Assembly (NCBI GenBank): GCA_021775735.1
Contig: JAJFHG010000005.1
Span: 1-64,000, forward strand
DNA: 64,000 bases
Reading direction: 5' to 3'
From: Hyphomicrobiaceae bacterium
Lineage (GTDB): Bacteria; Pseudomonadota; Alphaproteobacteria; Rhizobiales; Hyphomicrobiaceae
The notes beneath the pieces are model-generated. The model saw only the letters and a list, made by a program, of their open reading frames with translations, did not search any database and was not told where the DNA came from. This document shows positions 44,080-52,514 of this stretch, one piece after another. A program made the translations under genes and the position numbers. Position 1 is the stretch's first letter. Each line of letters begins with the position of its first letter.

Positions 44080-44976
44080 ATGGCGCAGTTGGCATTTATT
44101 GGTCTTGGTGTGATGGGTTATCCGATGGCTGGACACCTGTTAAAAAACGGTGGGCACCAGGTCACAGTTTACAACCGCAGTATGGAAAAAGCTGACAAGT
44201 GGGTGCACGATTTCCCTCCAGGGCGCCATGCGCCAACACCAAAATCTGCCGCCGACGGTGCTGATTTCATATTTTGTTGTGTCGGCAATGATGATGATTT
44301 GCGCTCTGTCACCTTGGGATCAGAAGGCGCGTTTCATGCCATCAAGCCTGGTGCGGTCTTCATTGACCACACCACAGCGTCTGCCGAAATCGCACATGAA
44401 CTCTCTGCAAGCGCAATTAGCCAAGGCTTTGAGTTTTTGGATGCGCCTGTATCTGGTGGGCAGGCTGGTGCGGAAGCTGGCGCATTAACCGTGATGGTTG
44501 GAGGTGGCGAAAAAGCATTTGCATCTGCCAAACCAATCATCGATTGCTTTGCGCGCATGGTCACCCACATCGGTCCATCTGGTTCAGGGCAACTTGCCAA
44601 GATGGTCAATCAAATTGCTATTGGTGGATTGTTACAGGGCCTCTCTGAAGCCATTCACTTTGCACAATGCGCCGACTTGGATCTTGAAAAAGTCATGCAG
44701 ACAATTTCCAAAGGGGCTGCACAATCCTGGCAAATGGAAAATCGATGGCAAACCATGGCGAAGGGTGAGTTCGAATTTGGCTTCGCTGTTGATTGGATTC
44801 GCAAGGATTTCGCAATATGCCTCGCAGAGGCGGACCGCAATGGCGCCCAGCTCGAGGTTACAAAACGCGTTGATGACTACTATGCAGACCTGCAGGCTAT
44901 GGGTGGGGGACGCTGGGACACATCAAGCCTGATCGCTCGCCTCAACAGACCACGCCGGGATGGCGAGAACAAATGA
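44080..44976 (+). CDS. beta-hydroxyacid dehydrogenase (3-hydroxyisobutyrate dehydrogenase family)
   Basis: A 298-residue NAD(P)-dependent enzyme. The Rossmann motif is FIGLGVMGYPMAGHL at 6-20, with Asn32-Arg33 after the second strand, which suggests NADP(H). DAPVSGGQAGAEAGAL at 121-135 binds substrate, and Lys174 with Asn177 in QLAKMVNQ is catalytic. The family includes 3-hydroxyisobutyrate, tartronate semialdehyde and glyoxylate/succinic-semialdehyde reductases. ATG at 44080 follows AGGAG. The TPP enzyme just upstream might be glyoxylate carboligase-like, which would pair with tartronate semialdehyde reductase, but it carries the catalytic Glu that glyoxylate carboligase lacks. Confidence 0.9.
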   Translation: MAQLAFIGLGVMGYPMAGHLLKNGGHQVTVYNRSMEKADKWVHDFPPGRHAPTPKSAADGADFIFCCVGNDDDLRSVTLGSEGAFHAIKPGAVFIDHTTASAEIAHELSASAISQGFEFLDAPVSGGQAGAEAGALTVMVGGGEKAFASAKPIIDCFARMVTHIGPSGSGQLAKMVNQIAIGGLLQGLSEAIHFAQCADLDLEKVMQTISKGAAQSWQMENRWQTMAKGEFEFGFAVDWIRKDFAICLAEADRNGAQLEVTKRVDDYYADLQAMGGGRWDTSSLIARLNRPRRDGENK

Positions 44977-45113
44977 CATAAATTTGGAATCGATTATGCT
45001 GTTACAGTTCCTTCTATGACCTACGGAAAGTGCGCCCTGTCGTCCGCGCGTTTTTGAATCCAGGCCAGTTCCAATTCCCGAACAGGGCTGAACTGAATTG
45101 TTAGGAGATCCCC

Positions 45114-45512
45114 ATGTTGGCCATAACGGCGCTTTACGCTGCTCCTCTAGCTGCACTTTTCATCTGGCTGTCTCTTCGCGTGATTGCCCGTCGTCGTAGC
45201 GAGCTTATCGCGTATGGACCAGGCGAAGATCGTGAACTGCTGCAACGTATGCGCATTCATGCCAACTTTTCTGAATACACACCCATAGCACTCATCATCA
45301 TGATGCTTGTAGAATCCCTCAACGCGCCAAATCTATTGGTACATTTTATCGGTTTGTTGTTGCTTGCCGGGCGCTTCATTCACGGTATCGGGTTATCACT
45401 CGACCCCTACAAAATTAAATTGCGCGTGCTTGGCATGGCCTTGACATCTGCGTCGATTGCAATTGGCGCGTTATCCGCTTTCTGCCTCGCCATCCTCAAC
45501 GCGTTTATCTAG
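45114..45512 (+). CDS. MAPEG-family membrane protein
   Basis: A 132-residue, four-helix protein of the MAPEG family (membrane-associated eicosanoid/glutathione metabolism), with RIHANFSEYTPIALI and GRFIHGIG matching the core motif. ATG at 45114 follows AGGAG with a 6-base spacer. Bacterial members are thought to act on glutathione conjugates or peroxides. Convergent with an Lrp-type regulator. Confidence 0.88.
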   Translation: MLAITALYAAPLAALFIWLSLRVIARRRSELIAYGPGEDRELLQRMRIHANFSEYTPIALIIMMLVESLNAPNLLVHFIGLLLLAGRFIHGIGLSLDPYKIKLRVLGMALTSASIAIGALSAFCLAILNAFI

Positions 45513-45536
45513 GCGATATTACCCATCATACATCGA

Positions 45537-45555
45537 TTAGCCAACGAAGGGCTAA
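45537..45555. terminator. hairpin between convergent MAPEG and Lrp genes
   Basis: TTAGCC and GGCTAA pair over a 7-base loop, just past the Lrp-type stop on the minus strand. There is no T-run, so this is a weak candidate for a bidirectional terminator. Confidence 0.3.
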
Positions 45556-46034
45556 GTCGCATCTGTTCCACCTTGAGCAAAGGTCAATGGCACGGCTGTT
45601 GAGTATTTGATTTGCTCCATGGCAAAAGCTGATGATACTTTTGCGATTTCCACATGACTGATCAGCTTTTTGTAGAACGCATCGTAAGCTTCAATATTTG
45701 GCACCACGACATGCAGCAAATAGTCAATCTCACCAGACATACGGTAAAATCCCATTACCTCTGGAAAGTCCTTCACCGAAGCATGAAACTTCTCCAGCCA
45801 GGCCAGACTGTGCTGATCGGTTTTAATTGAAACAAAGACAGTAACACCAGCATTGACCTTGGTCGCATCAAGCAAAGCGACGCGTTTTTGTATGATGCCC
45901 GCCTCTTCCAGCTTCTGGATACGCCGCCAACACGGTGTTGTTGACAGGCCCACTTCTTTTCCAATGTCAGCCACTGGGCGGGTGCAGTCTTGCTGTAAAA
46001 TGCGCAAGATTTTGATGTCCATATCGTCGAGCAC
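45552..46034 (-). CDS. Lrp/AsnC-family transcriptional regulator
   Basis: A 160-residue regulator with an N-terminal helix-turn-helix (DIKILRILQQDCTRPVADIGKEVGLS, TPCWRRIQKLEEAGII) and a C-terminal RAM ligand-binding domain (about 65-140) with PEVMGFYRMSGEIDYLLHVV. It starts with GTG at 46034, eight bases after GGAAGG; ATG at 46022 is less likely. The effector is probably an amino acid. Target genes are unknown. Confidence 0.92.
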   Translation of the reverse strand: MLDDMDIKILRILQQDCTRPVADIGKEVGLSTTPCWRRIQKLEEAGIIQKRVALLDATKVNAGVTVFVSIKTDQHSLAWLEKFHASVKDFPEVMGFYRMSGEIDYLLHVVVPNIEAYDAFYKKLISHVEIAKVSSAFAMEQIKYSTAVPLTFAQGGTDAT

Positions 46035-46183
46035 AACGTCGCCTTCCAGAAATATTTTAGGTAATACTGCCTTTAGGCGACAATCGTTTTCTCAAATCAT
46101 TAAGTCAAGCAGCCATTTGTAAAATTAAATTGCGCCCAGATCCAACAATGGTTTATCCAAGCTGACAGCCACGGAAGTCGGGT

Positions 46184-46837
46184 TCACGCTTTAGGTTTTT
46201 TCGATTTTGGATGTTTGCGCTTGGGCGAGATTAACTTGCGCACCTCCGTGCGCAAAACCGGTACAAGCTCATCATCAAACCATGGGTTCTTTTTAAGCCA
46301 ATGATTGTTGCGCCAAGACGGATGCGGCAATGGCAGATACCGCGGCCCTGCGCCTGCACAATTCATATAGTGTGACCAGTTGGCAACCGTATCCGTCATC
46401 GATGTTTTGGCACGTGCGCCAAGGTGCCATCGCTGTGCATATGCTCCAACGAGCAGAATTAGATCCAAATTGGGAACCAATTCAAACAGCGGCGCGCGCC
46501 AAGCCTGTGCACATTCTTTACGTGGTGGCAGATCGCCGCCTTTTTCATCAAGTCCTGGAAAACAAAAGCCCATTGGAACGATGGCAAGCCGTCGCGTGTC
46601 ATAGAACTCCTGTTCTGAAACACCCATCCAGTCCCGCAGACGATCACCTGATGGATCTGTGAACGGTTTACCTGATGCATGGACACGTGTACCTGGGGCT
46701 TGACCGGCAACGGCTAGACGCGCCGACTTGCTGACCCTTAACACTGGACGCGGCGCATGTGGTAACGGTTTTCCATGCGGTTTTTCAATACAGATTTGAC
46801 AGTTTGAAATTTCTTGCAGGAGCAGCTTCAGGGACAT
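46184..46837 (-). CDS. uracil-DNA glycosylase family protein
   Basis: A 217-residue protein of the UDG superfamily. CQIC lies near the N-terminus, followed by AVAGQAPGTRVHASGKPFTDPSGDRLRDW, which has the family 4/5 water-activating and uracil-binding loop. Later come MGFCFPG, LILLVGAYAQRWH and LPLPHPSWRN as the DNA-intercalating loop. The C-terminus is a basic tail rich in Lys and Pro. ATG at 46837 or GTG at 46843. Bacterial members with this signature are often annotated only as UDG family; activity is unproven. It follows a metallo-hydrolase gene by 17 bases. Confidence 0.82.
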   Translation of the reverse strand: MSLKLLLQEISNCQICIEKPHGKPLPHAPRPVLRVSKSARLAVAGQAPGTRVHASGKPFTDPSGDRLRDWMGVSEQEFYDTRRLAIVPMGFCFPGLDEKGGDLPPRKECAQAWRAPLFELVPNLDLILLVGAYAQRWHLGARAKTSMTDTVANWSHYMNCAGAGPRYLPLPHPSWRNNHWLKKNPWFDDELVPVLRTEVRKLISPKRKHPKSKKPKA

Positions 46838-46854
46838 CGGCACATTCGCGAACT

Positions 46855-47598
46855 TTAGAGGTCGATCTTCAATCCATCTTCAGCAAACACAACACCGTGC
46901 TGCGAGATCGTTGCTGTTTTGGCTAACATCTCAGCGCCCATATGGGTCAACATAATCTGCTTGGCCGTTAACCGTGGCAGGTTCTGGGAGATTTTTTTCC
47001 AGTTCATGTGGTAACGGGCGTCTTGGTCATAAGCAAAACATTCGCAGATAAAGAGATCTGCGTCTTGGGCGGCTGGAATAAGCGTGTCAACCCATTCCGT
47101 ATCACCAGAAAAAGCAATGGTCTTTCCATCCGTTTCCAAACGTAGCGCATAGGATGTAGCCCCTGAAGGATGGCACACCACAAACGGGGTTACTGTGATT
47201 GCTCCCACGGCAAGAGGTTCAGGTTCGTTATATGTGAGGAACGTCAGTTCAAAATCATAATCTTTGTCAGTCGTTCCTGGAAACAATGCTTCAGATGCTG
47301 TTTTGAGGCGTTGTTCGATACCAGCCGGTCCAACAATGGTGAGCGGTACGGTGCGCTTGGCGACGTGGCGTGCATGGATCAACCACCAGATCAGGCCGGC
47401 AAAATGATCACCATGCAGATGTGAGATGAAAATGACAGAAACTTGGTTGGGATCCAGTCCTTCGCGCGCCATACCGATGAGTGACGTTGCACCACAATCA
47501 ATGAGAAAGTGCGTGTCTTGATTTGCAATGTGAAAACATGTTTGCAGCCTGGCGCCTGATCCAAAGGCATCACTGCATCCAATGACAGTCAGCTTCAT
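46855..47598 (-). CDS. metallo-beta-lactamase-fold hydrolase (RNase Z-like)
   Basis: A 247-residue MBL-fold protein with the zinc motif SHLHGDH (His60, His62, Asp64, His65), a later His in VVCHPSG, Asp in FSGDTEW and His in LTHMG. The layout resembles RNase Z/ElaC and small-molecule phosphodiesterases, but it lacks the long RNase Z exosite arm, so a tRNA role is uncertain. ATG at 47598 is chosen over 47616. It is upstream of the UDG-like gene in a probable operon. Confidence 0.88.
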   Translation of the reverse strand: MKLTVIGCSDAFGSGARLQTCFHIANQDTHFLIDCGATSLIGMAREGLDPNQVSVIFISHLHGDHFAGLIWWLIHARHVAKRTVPLTIVGPAGIEQRLKTASEALFPGTTDKDYDFELTFLTYNEPEPLAVGAITVTPFVVCHPSGATSYALRLETDGKTIAFSGDTEWVDTLIPAAQDADLFICECFAYDQDARYHMNWKKISQNLPRLTAKQIMLTHMGAEMLAKTATISQHGVVFAEDGLKIDL

Positions 47599-47731
47599 CG
47601 TTTCACTCTTGACCATCCTCTTCCCCAGATCAACCAGTCTAGCAGACCTAAATCCGCCCCCTGTTCCCTATGGAACAGAAATACTGTCCAGCGCCAATAT
47701 TCTGTTTTTCCAGAATTTTTTTAAACTGGCC

Positions 47732-48343
47732 TTAGGCCGTCGCACTTAACCTTGCAGACACCTCCTTATGCCAGCGTAGAACATGTGTATGGGCCTCGGA
47801 AACCTGTAATTTGGCAGGCTTCATAAAGTCTACGGCGACGAGGGCCGTGATGTCTGCAATTGAATAGTCATCACCAGCAATAAACGGGTTCAAAGCCAAT
47901 TGCTGATCCAGGATTTGGAGCATTTCATCCACTTTTGGTTTATTGGCCTCCCCCCAATCGGCAATCTGCGGCACCTCTAGATGGCTCATCTTTGGATTGA
48001 GATGACGAAACACCTGCGCAATATGAAAAAAAAGCCCCAACTCCATACGCCGCTGCCACATTTCAATTTTGGCTTGTTCTATGGCTGATTGACCAAACAG
48101 AGACGGTTCGGGGTTGAGTGCTTCAAAGTATCGGCAAATCGCAACGGTTTCAGAAATCACCGTGCCATCATCCAACACCAGTACCGGCACACGCTGCATG
48201 GGATTGAGTTTGGTAAAGTCATCTGACTTCAATTCACTCTCCATCAGGTCGCGCTCTTCAAACGCAACCGTGATCCCTTTCTCAGCAAGAAAAATCCTTA
48301 CCCGGCGCGGGTTGGGGGCTGTCTCTGTTTGTATGATTTTCAT
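47732..48343 (-). CDS. glutathione S-transferase
   Basis: A 203-residue GST. The N-terminal thioredoxin-like domain has APNPRRVRIFLAEKGI, the cis-proline in QRVPVLVLDDGTVISET and the glutathione-binding Glu-Thr. The C-terminal helical domain (about 85-200) has ADITALVAVDFMKPA. The N-terminal catalytic position is Asn/Pro rather than the usual Ser or Cys. Substrate unknown. It begins 6 bases after the SNase-like gene stop. Confidence 0.92.
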   Translation of the reverse strand: MKIIQTETAPNPRRVRIFLAEKGITVAFEERDLMESELKSDDFTKLNPMQRVPVLVLDDGTVISETVAICRYFEALNPEPSLFGQSAIEQAKIEMWQRRMELGLFFHIAQVFRHLNPKMSHLEVPQIADWGEANKPKVDEMLQILDQQLALNPFIAGDDYSIADITALVAVDFMKPAKLQVSEAHTHVLRWHKEVSARLSATA

Positions 48344-48349
48344 GAGGCA

Positions 48350-48877
48350 TCATCCGTCTGCTGAACCAAAATTCATGCGCCGCCACTCTTGCGGGCGCTC
48401 AAAGGTGCCAGCCCACACGCCGCGCCGTGCGGCTCTCGCATTGCCTTCTTCTCGGTTGTATCGGCGCCCGAAAGCAACCGCGTGGCCCTGCTGGACCATC
48501 TCTTTGTTGAGATTTTTGCCGGCCACCTCACAGGTTCCCAGCATACGCTGATGCTTGTCACGTCCTTCAAACCGGCACAAAATCTTGCGTCCACCGATCA
48601 TCCGTAACAGCGCCCTCTTAGCTTCGCGTCCACACGCCCAGTCCTTGCCATTTTTCTGGCAGTTCTGACGCCCTTCCGGGGCATCAATGCCAAGCATGCG
48701 CACCTCATACCCGTTGAGCTTTAGGCTATCGCCATCGATCAGCCGAGGATAGCCGTGGGCCTCTGACACATCCGCAGTCCCAAGGAGACGTTCAGCAAAA
48801 AGTACTGCAGCCAAAAGGCCCAAAAGCCCGATGGTGCGCCGCCAGCCCGCAGCTCGGACAAAAGAACTAAGTTGCAT
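48350..48877 (-). CDS. exported thermonuclease (SNase)-like protein
   Basis: A 175-residue protein with an N-terminal signal anchor (about 12-32). The SNase OB-fold has DGDSLKLNGYEVRMLGIDAPE (Asp48, Asp50, Arg60, Asp65), then AKRALLRMI, and a C-terminal NREEGNARAARRGVW with the catalytic Arg/Glu pair region. Cys74, 82 and 101 may form disulfides. It is likely a periplasmic Ca-dependent nuclease. It is the first gene of the SNase-GST pair. Confidence 0.87.
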   Translation of the reverse strand: MQLSSFVRAAGWRRTIGLLGLLAAVLFAERLLGTADVSEAHGYPRLIDGDSLKLNGYEVRMLGIDAPEGRQNCQKNGKDWACGREAKRALLRMIGGRKILCRFEGRDKHQRMLGTCEVAGKNLNKEMVQQGHAVAFGRRYNREEGNARAARRGVWAGTFERPQEWRRMNFGSADG

Positions 48878-49042
48878 ACACCGCTCCAGTCTTAAGCATT
48901 AAGCAATTTAAACCCCGTATTAGGCATTTCGCGCGACATTAACTTCTTTCAAACGAGGTTCAATCCGCAATCCTTCTGGATCAGCGTATTTCCTTAGGTC
49001 TTCTGGGGCTTGCGCCGATGGCAAAACATTGCGGCAGCATTG

Positions 49043-50698
49043 ATGCATAGCAGTAACGACGCTCAAGATCTCGCCCAGTTACGGGGGCGCCGAGAGACCA
49101 AGTTGCGCACGTCTCAGCAGCTTAAAGCTGCGCGCACCCAGTTAAGTAACAACACAACCAACACACCTACATTTGAATACGAACTTCTGTCCATGTTCGT
49201 ACGCAACGAACTGACAGCCGCGGTAACAATGCCAGCGCTGACGATTATCTTTTCGCTAGCATCCATGTTTTGGGCGCCTGCATATCAGGCTATCAGCTGG
49301 TTGCTATTGGTGATCGGGGCGAAAGTTGTTCTGCTTGAGTTGTGCCGCAGATTTATGTTGATTGACCGTGAAAATATCAACATTACAGCATGGCGGCGCA
49401 AATTTGTATTAGCTGAAACTCTCAATGGATTTACCTGGGCCGGTTTCGCTCTTATCGGTACATTTGCCGCTGCCAACCCGACCACAAACGTATTGGCATT
49501 CACGTCGCATGTATTCTTGTTTGCAACGCTGATCGTGTTGCTTGCCGTTCGCATGACGTTTGCATCAACAATGATGACGGTTTTGTTTGTTGGTACTATT
49601 CCAATGACTTTGGCGGTTGTTGGCCGCCTGATCATGCTTGGCGATCCATTCTACCTGGCCCTTGCCTCTATGGCGATTGGTGTCCACATCTATTTTTTGT
49701 TCTTGGCTAAGGGTTTGCATTCAACCGCTCTGGCGATGCTCGAGTTTCGAGCTCAAAAGGACACGTTGATCGCCGCGTTGGAAGAAGAAAAGCTCGTGTC
49801 CGATGAAGCACGTCGGCGCGCTGAAGGTGCCAACAAAGCCAAATCTCGGTTCCTTGCCACGATGAGTCACGAACTCAGAACCCCATTGAACGCCATCATG
49901 GGATTTGCTGAAGTTATGAAGGCAGAGCTCCTTGGCCAACACTCAAACCCAACCTATCGTGATTACGCCAACAACATCCACGATAGCGGTAAACATCTAC
50001 TGCACCTGATTAACGAAATTCTTGACTTGTCGCGCATTGAAGCAGGTCGCTACGACTTGCACGAAGAGGGTGTTGACCTTGCTGATGTCGCCGATGACTG
50101 TCATCGCCTACTTCGACTGCGAGCACAAAACAAAGGTGTTCATCTGGTTGAAGATTATGCCGATGACCTGCCTCAGGTCTGGGTTGATCAACGCGCAATT
50201 CGTCAGGTCTGTCTCAATCTGATGTCAAACGCCCTGAAATTTACACCAAAAGGTGGCTCTGTCGTTGTCTCAATCAAGTCCATGGAGAACGGTGGCCAAA
50301 CCATCGTCGTCAGCGATGATGGTCCTGGCATTCCGGCCGATGAGTTGCCGAAAGTCATGCAAGCCTTTGGTCAGGGTTCGCTGGCTCACGAAACAGCCGA
50401 GGGTGGCACAGGGCTCGGCTTGCCGATCGTGCAAAGCCTTGTTGATCTTCACCAAGGAACCTTTGAACTAAAGTCTGAGCTACGCAAGGGTACCCAGGCA
50501 ATTGTGCAGCTGCCAAGTTCGCGGACCATGAAAGACCAGCCCGTGTATAGTGCCATTGATGACAGGTCAGACCATAACGCACCAGCATCCGCTCCTTCCG
50601 TACCAAGCGCTCAAGAGGGTAGCAACCAAGTGTCCCGGCGCAAGCCACGCCTGATCGCGGCACCAGACACGTCCACGCCACTGTCGGCAAGCGATTGA
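49043..50698 (+). CDS. membrane sensor histidine kinase (PleC/DivJ-like)
   Basis: A 551-residue kinase. There are about six hydrophobic segments between 48 and 215, then a coiled linker. The HisKA domain carries the H-box SHELRTPLNAIMGF with His276. The HATPase domain has the N-box LNLMSNALKFTPKGG, the G1-box DDGPGIP and G2-box GGTGLGLPIV. A Pro/Ser-rich tail of about 65 residues follows. The AEVMKAELLG sequence after the H-box is typical of PleC/PdhS kinases. There is no adjacent response regulator, as usual for this group. ATG at 49043 (MHSSND) or TTG at 49010; the start is uncertain. The degenerate kinase at 59123 is a relative. Confidence 0.9.
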   Translation: MHSSNDAQDLAQLRGRRETKLRTSQQLKAARTQLSNNTTNTPTFEYELLSMFVRNELTAAVTMPALTIIFSLASMFWAPAYQAISWLLLVIGAKVVLLELCRRFMLIDRENINITAWRRKFVLAETLNGFTWAGFALIGTFAAANPTTNVLAFTSHVFLFATLIVLLAVRMTFASTMMTVLFVGTIPMTLAVVGRLIMLGDPFYLALASMAIGVHIYFLFLAKGLHSTALAMLEFRAQKDTLIAALEEEKLVSDEARRRAEGANKAKSRFLATMSHELRTPLNAIMGFAEVMKAELLGQHSNPTYRDYANNIHDSGKHLLHLINEILDLSRIEAGRYDLHEEGVDLADVADDCHRLLRLRAQNKGVHLVEDYADDLPQVWVDQRAIRQVCLNLMSNALKFTPKGGSVVVSIKSMENGGQTIVVSDDGPGIPADELPKVMQAFGQGSLAHETAEGGTGLGLPIVQSLVDLHQGTFELKSELRKGTQAIVQLPSSRTMKDQPVYSAIDDRSDHNAPASAPSVPSAQEGSNQVSRRKPRLIAAPDTSTPLSASD

Positions 50699-50890
50699 CC
50701 CTCGCGTAGGTCGCCTTCAACGTTTTAATCGCCAACCCACCGTTCACACGCGGCAAACACTGTCTTTGTCGCGTGCTTTATTGCCATTCGCCATCGGGGC
50801 GCCTAAAAGCGCACTCAAAGTCGGGAAAAACCGCGCTGTTGGTATCTGGTATCCGCATTAAAAACAATTGGATCAAAAGTCATTTCGACT

Positions 50891-51064
50891 ATGATTGAAA
50901 CGCCGTGCATTAACGTCTGTGTCATCGATCAAGGCACCGGCTTGTGCGAGGGTTGCGGCCGCAGTCTTGAACAAATTGCCCGTTGGGGGTCATACTCCAA
51001 TGACGAACGCCGAGATATTATACACACTCTCAAAACACGAAAATCCAACATCCAGACAAAGTAA
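50891..51064 (+). CDS. DUF1289 small cysteine-rich protein
   Basis: A 57-residue protein, MIETPCINVCVIDQ then GLCEGCGRSLEQIARW. The four cysteines (6, 10, 19, 22) and the ARW motif define DUF1289, a likely Fe-S or zinc site of unknown function. The ATG at 50891 overlaps, in another frame, a longer open frame that leads into the aspartic protease. It lies 10 bases before that gene's true GTG start, so the two are an operon. Confidence 0.85.
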   Translation: MIETPCINVCVIDQGTGLCEGCGRSLEQIARWGSYSNDERRDIIHTLKTRKSNIQTK

Positions 51065-51074
51065 GGACGTACCT

Positions 51075-51779
51075 GTGGGATATCTGATCACGGCAGCACT
51101 TCTGGCACTGGTTGGCGTCTTTGTGATTTCTTACCTTGGGGTTGATCTTTCAGGCTACGGCACCACGGAACTAATTATTTTCGCGGTGATCGCCGTTGTT
51201 TTGATGGTTTATTTGATGTCGCTGCTGTCCGACTATCGTGGTCGCGCTGCAACGGCGTTGCGCCACGCGGCGATCTGGCTTGGTATCATTGTCACCCTCG
51301 CCGTCGGCTACACATTCCGCAACGACCTTTCAACGGCTGCCAGACGTGTCGCCATTGAAACGGTCCCGCCTGGAGTAGGGATCACTTTTCCAGTGGAAGA
51401 GACGGGGCGCAGTGCAGTCCGCATTCGCCGCCAAATGGATGGACATTTTTCAGCGCGCGGCAAAGTTAACAATGCGTCTATGAATCTGCTCGTCGATACC
51501 GGTGCTTCAACCGTTGTTCTCAACCCAAGGGACGCCCAAAAAGCGGGCATCGACATCAGCACTCTTAACTACACCGTTGCCGTCAACACGGCCAATGGAA
51601 CGGCGTTTGCGGCCCCGATTAAGCTTCGTTCAGTGACCATTGGCTCCATCGTGATTAACGATATTGAAGCCCTGGTTACAAAACCTGGCGCACTATCCAG
51701 CAGCCTGCTCGGTATGAGTTTCTTAAGGCGTTTGCAGTCTTATGAGTTCTCTGGTGAATTTCTGACCCTGAAGGGATGA
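51075..51779 (+). CDS. membrane-anchored clan-AA aspartic protease (TIGR02281 type)
   Basis: A 234-residue protein starting with GTG at 51075, 7-8 bases after AAGGA. Three hydrophobic segments (about 2-22, 32-52, 66-86) precede a retropepsin-like domain with LLVDTGASTVVL and an Ala-Thr-free second half containing LLGMSFL. Only one catalytic Asp is present per chain, so the active form would be a dimer. Family members act in the periplasm; substrates are not established. A shorter relative follows directly. Confidence 0.87.
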   Translation: MGYLITAALLALVGVFVISYLGVDLSGYGTTELIIFAVIAVVLMVYLMSLLSDYRGRAATALRHAAIWLGIIVTLAVGYTFRNDLSTAARRVAIETVPPGVGITFPVEETGRSAVRIRRQMDGHFSARGKVNNASMNLLVDTGASTVVLNPRDAQKAGIDISTLNYTVAVNTANGTAFAAPIKLRSVTIGSIVINDIEALVTKPGALSSSLLGMSFLRRLQSYEFSGEFLTLKG

Positions 51780-51837
51780 GCACCAACTGGTGTGATCAAC
51801 TCGGCACGGTCGTTTCTAGTTCTGAGTGTGAGAATTC

Positions 51838-52410
51838 ATGTCGCTTTCTACTGGCACCCGCTCATTGATGTTTGAAGTTGCAAGTTGGTTTTGTGCCGCC
51901 TGCCTTTTGGCAACAGCACTGGCCAACTATGACGAACTTAAAACTTATGCCAATAACGTCCTAGGCGTACCCAATGCAGACGACCTTCGGATGCCTCAGC
52001 AAGCAACACTTCGCCAAACGCACGCGAATTCCCACCATCCAGATAGCGTCAGCCTAAAGGCAAGCCGTTATGGTCACTTCTTTACGGAAGCGGATGTCAA
52101 TGGCCGCTCCATCGATGTGATGGTCGACTCGGGTGCAAGCATGGTTGCCCTAACGTATGAAGATGCGGAACGTGCTGGCATCTTCCTCAATGACTCCAAT
52201 TTTACCCACCGCGTAAATACAGCTAATGGCGTTGCTCGCGTCGCGCCTGTTACATTGCACAGTGTAAGCATCGGTAGTATTGAAGTCCGCGATGTCCGTG
52301 CCGCAGTATCAGAGCCTGGCCGCCTAAAAACAACGCTTCTTGGCATGTCCTTCCTGTCGCGCTTAGACCGAGTTGATATGCGCTCAGGTGAGCTTATTCT
52401 TGAGAACTAA
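51838..52410 (+). CDS. second clan-AA aspartic protease (TIGR02281 type)
   Basis: A 190-residue paralog of the upstream protease. One N-terminal hydrophobic segment (about 10-30) is followed by a linker, then the retropepsin-like core with VMVDSGASMVAL, VNTANGVARVAPV, LHSVSIGSIEV and LLGMSFLSRL. It shares the strings NTANG, SIGSI/TIGSI and LLGMSFL with its neighbour, so the pair arose by tandem duplication. VDSGAS instead of VDTGAS still keeps the catalytic Asp. It is probably co-transcribed. Confidence 0.87.
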   Translation: MSLSTGTRSLMFEVASWFCAACLLATALANYDELKTYANNVLGVPNADDLRMPQQATLRQTHANSHHPDSVSLKASRYGHFFTEADVNGRSIDVMVDSGASMVALTYEDAERAGIFLNDSNFTHRVNTANGVARVAPVTLHSVSIGSIEVRDVRAAVSEPGRLKTTLLGMSFLSRLDRVDMRSGELILEN

Positions 52411-52514
52411 GCTAAATAAAGATTGCGCAGACCCAGATCACATCGACATCAACACACGCGCCACCTATACAGGGCAGTACAGCCTTGTGTAGCTCATTAT
52501 GGAAGCCAAAACCC

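Noticed and set aside
48891-48915. CtrA-type binding site (several TTAA strings)
   Set aside because: Spacings between TTAA units are 3 and 5 bases, not the TTAA-N7-TTAA consensus.
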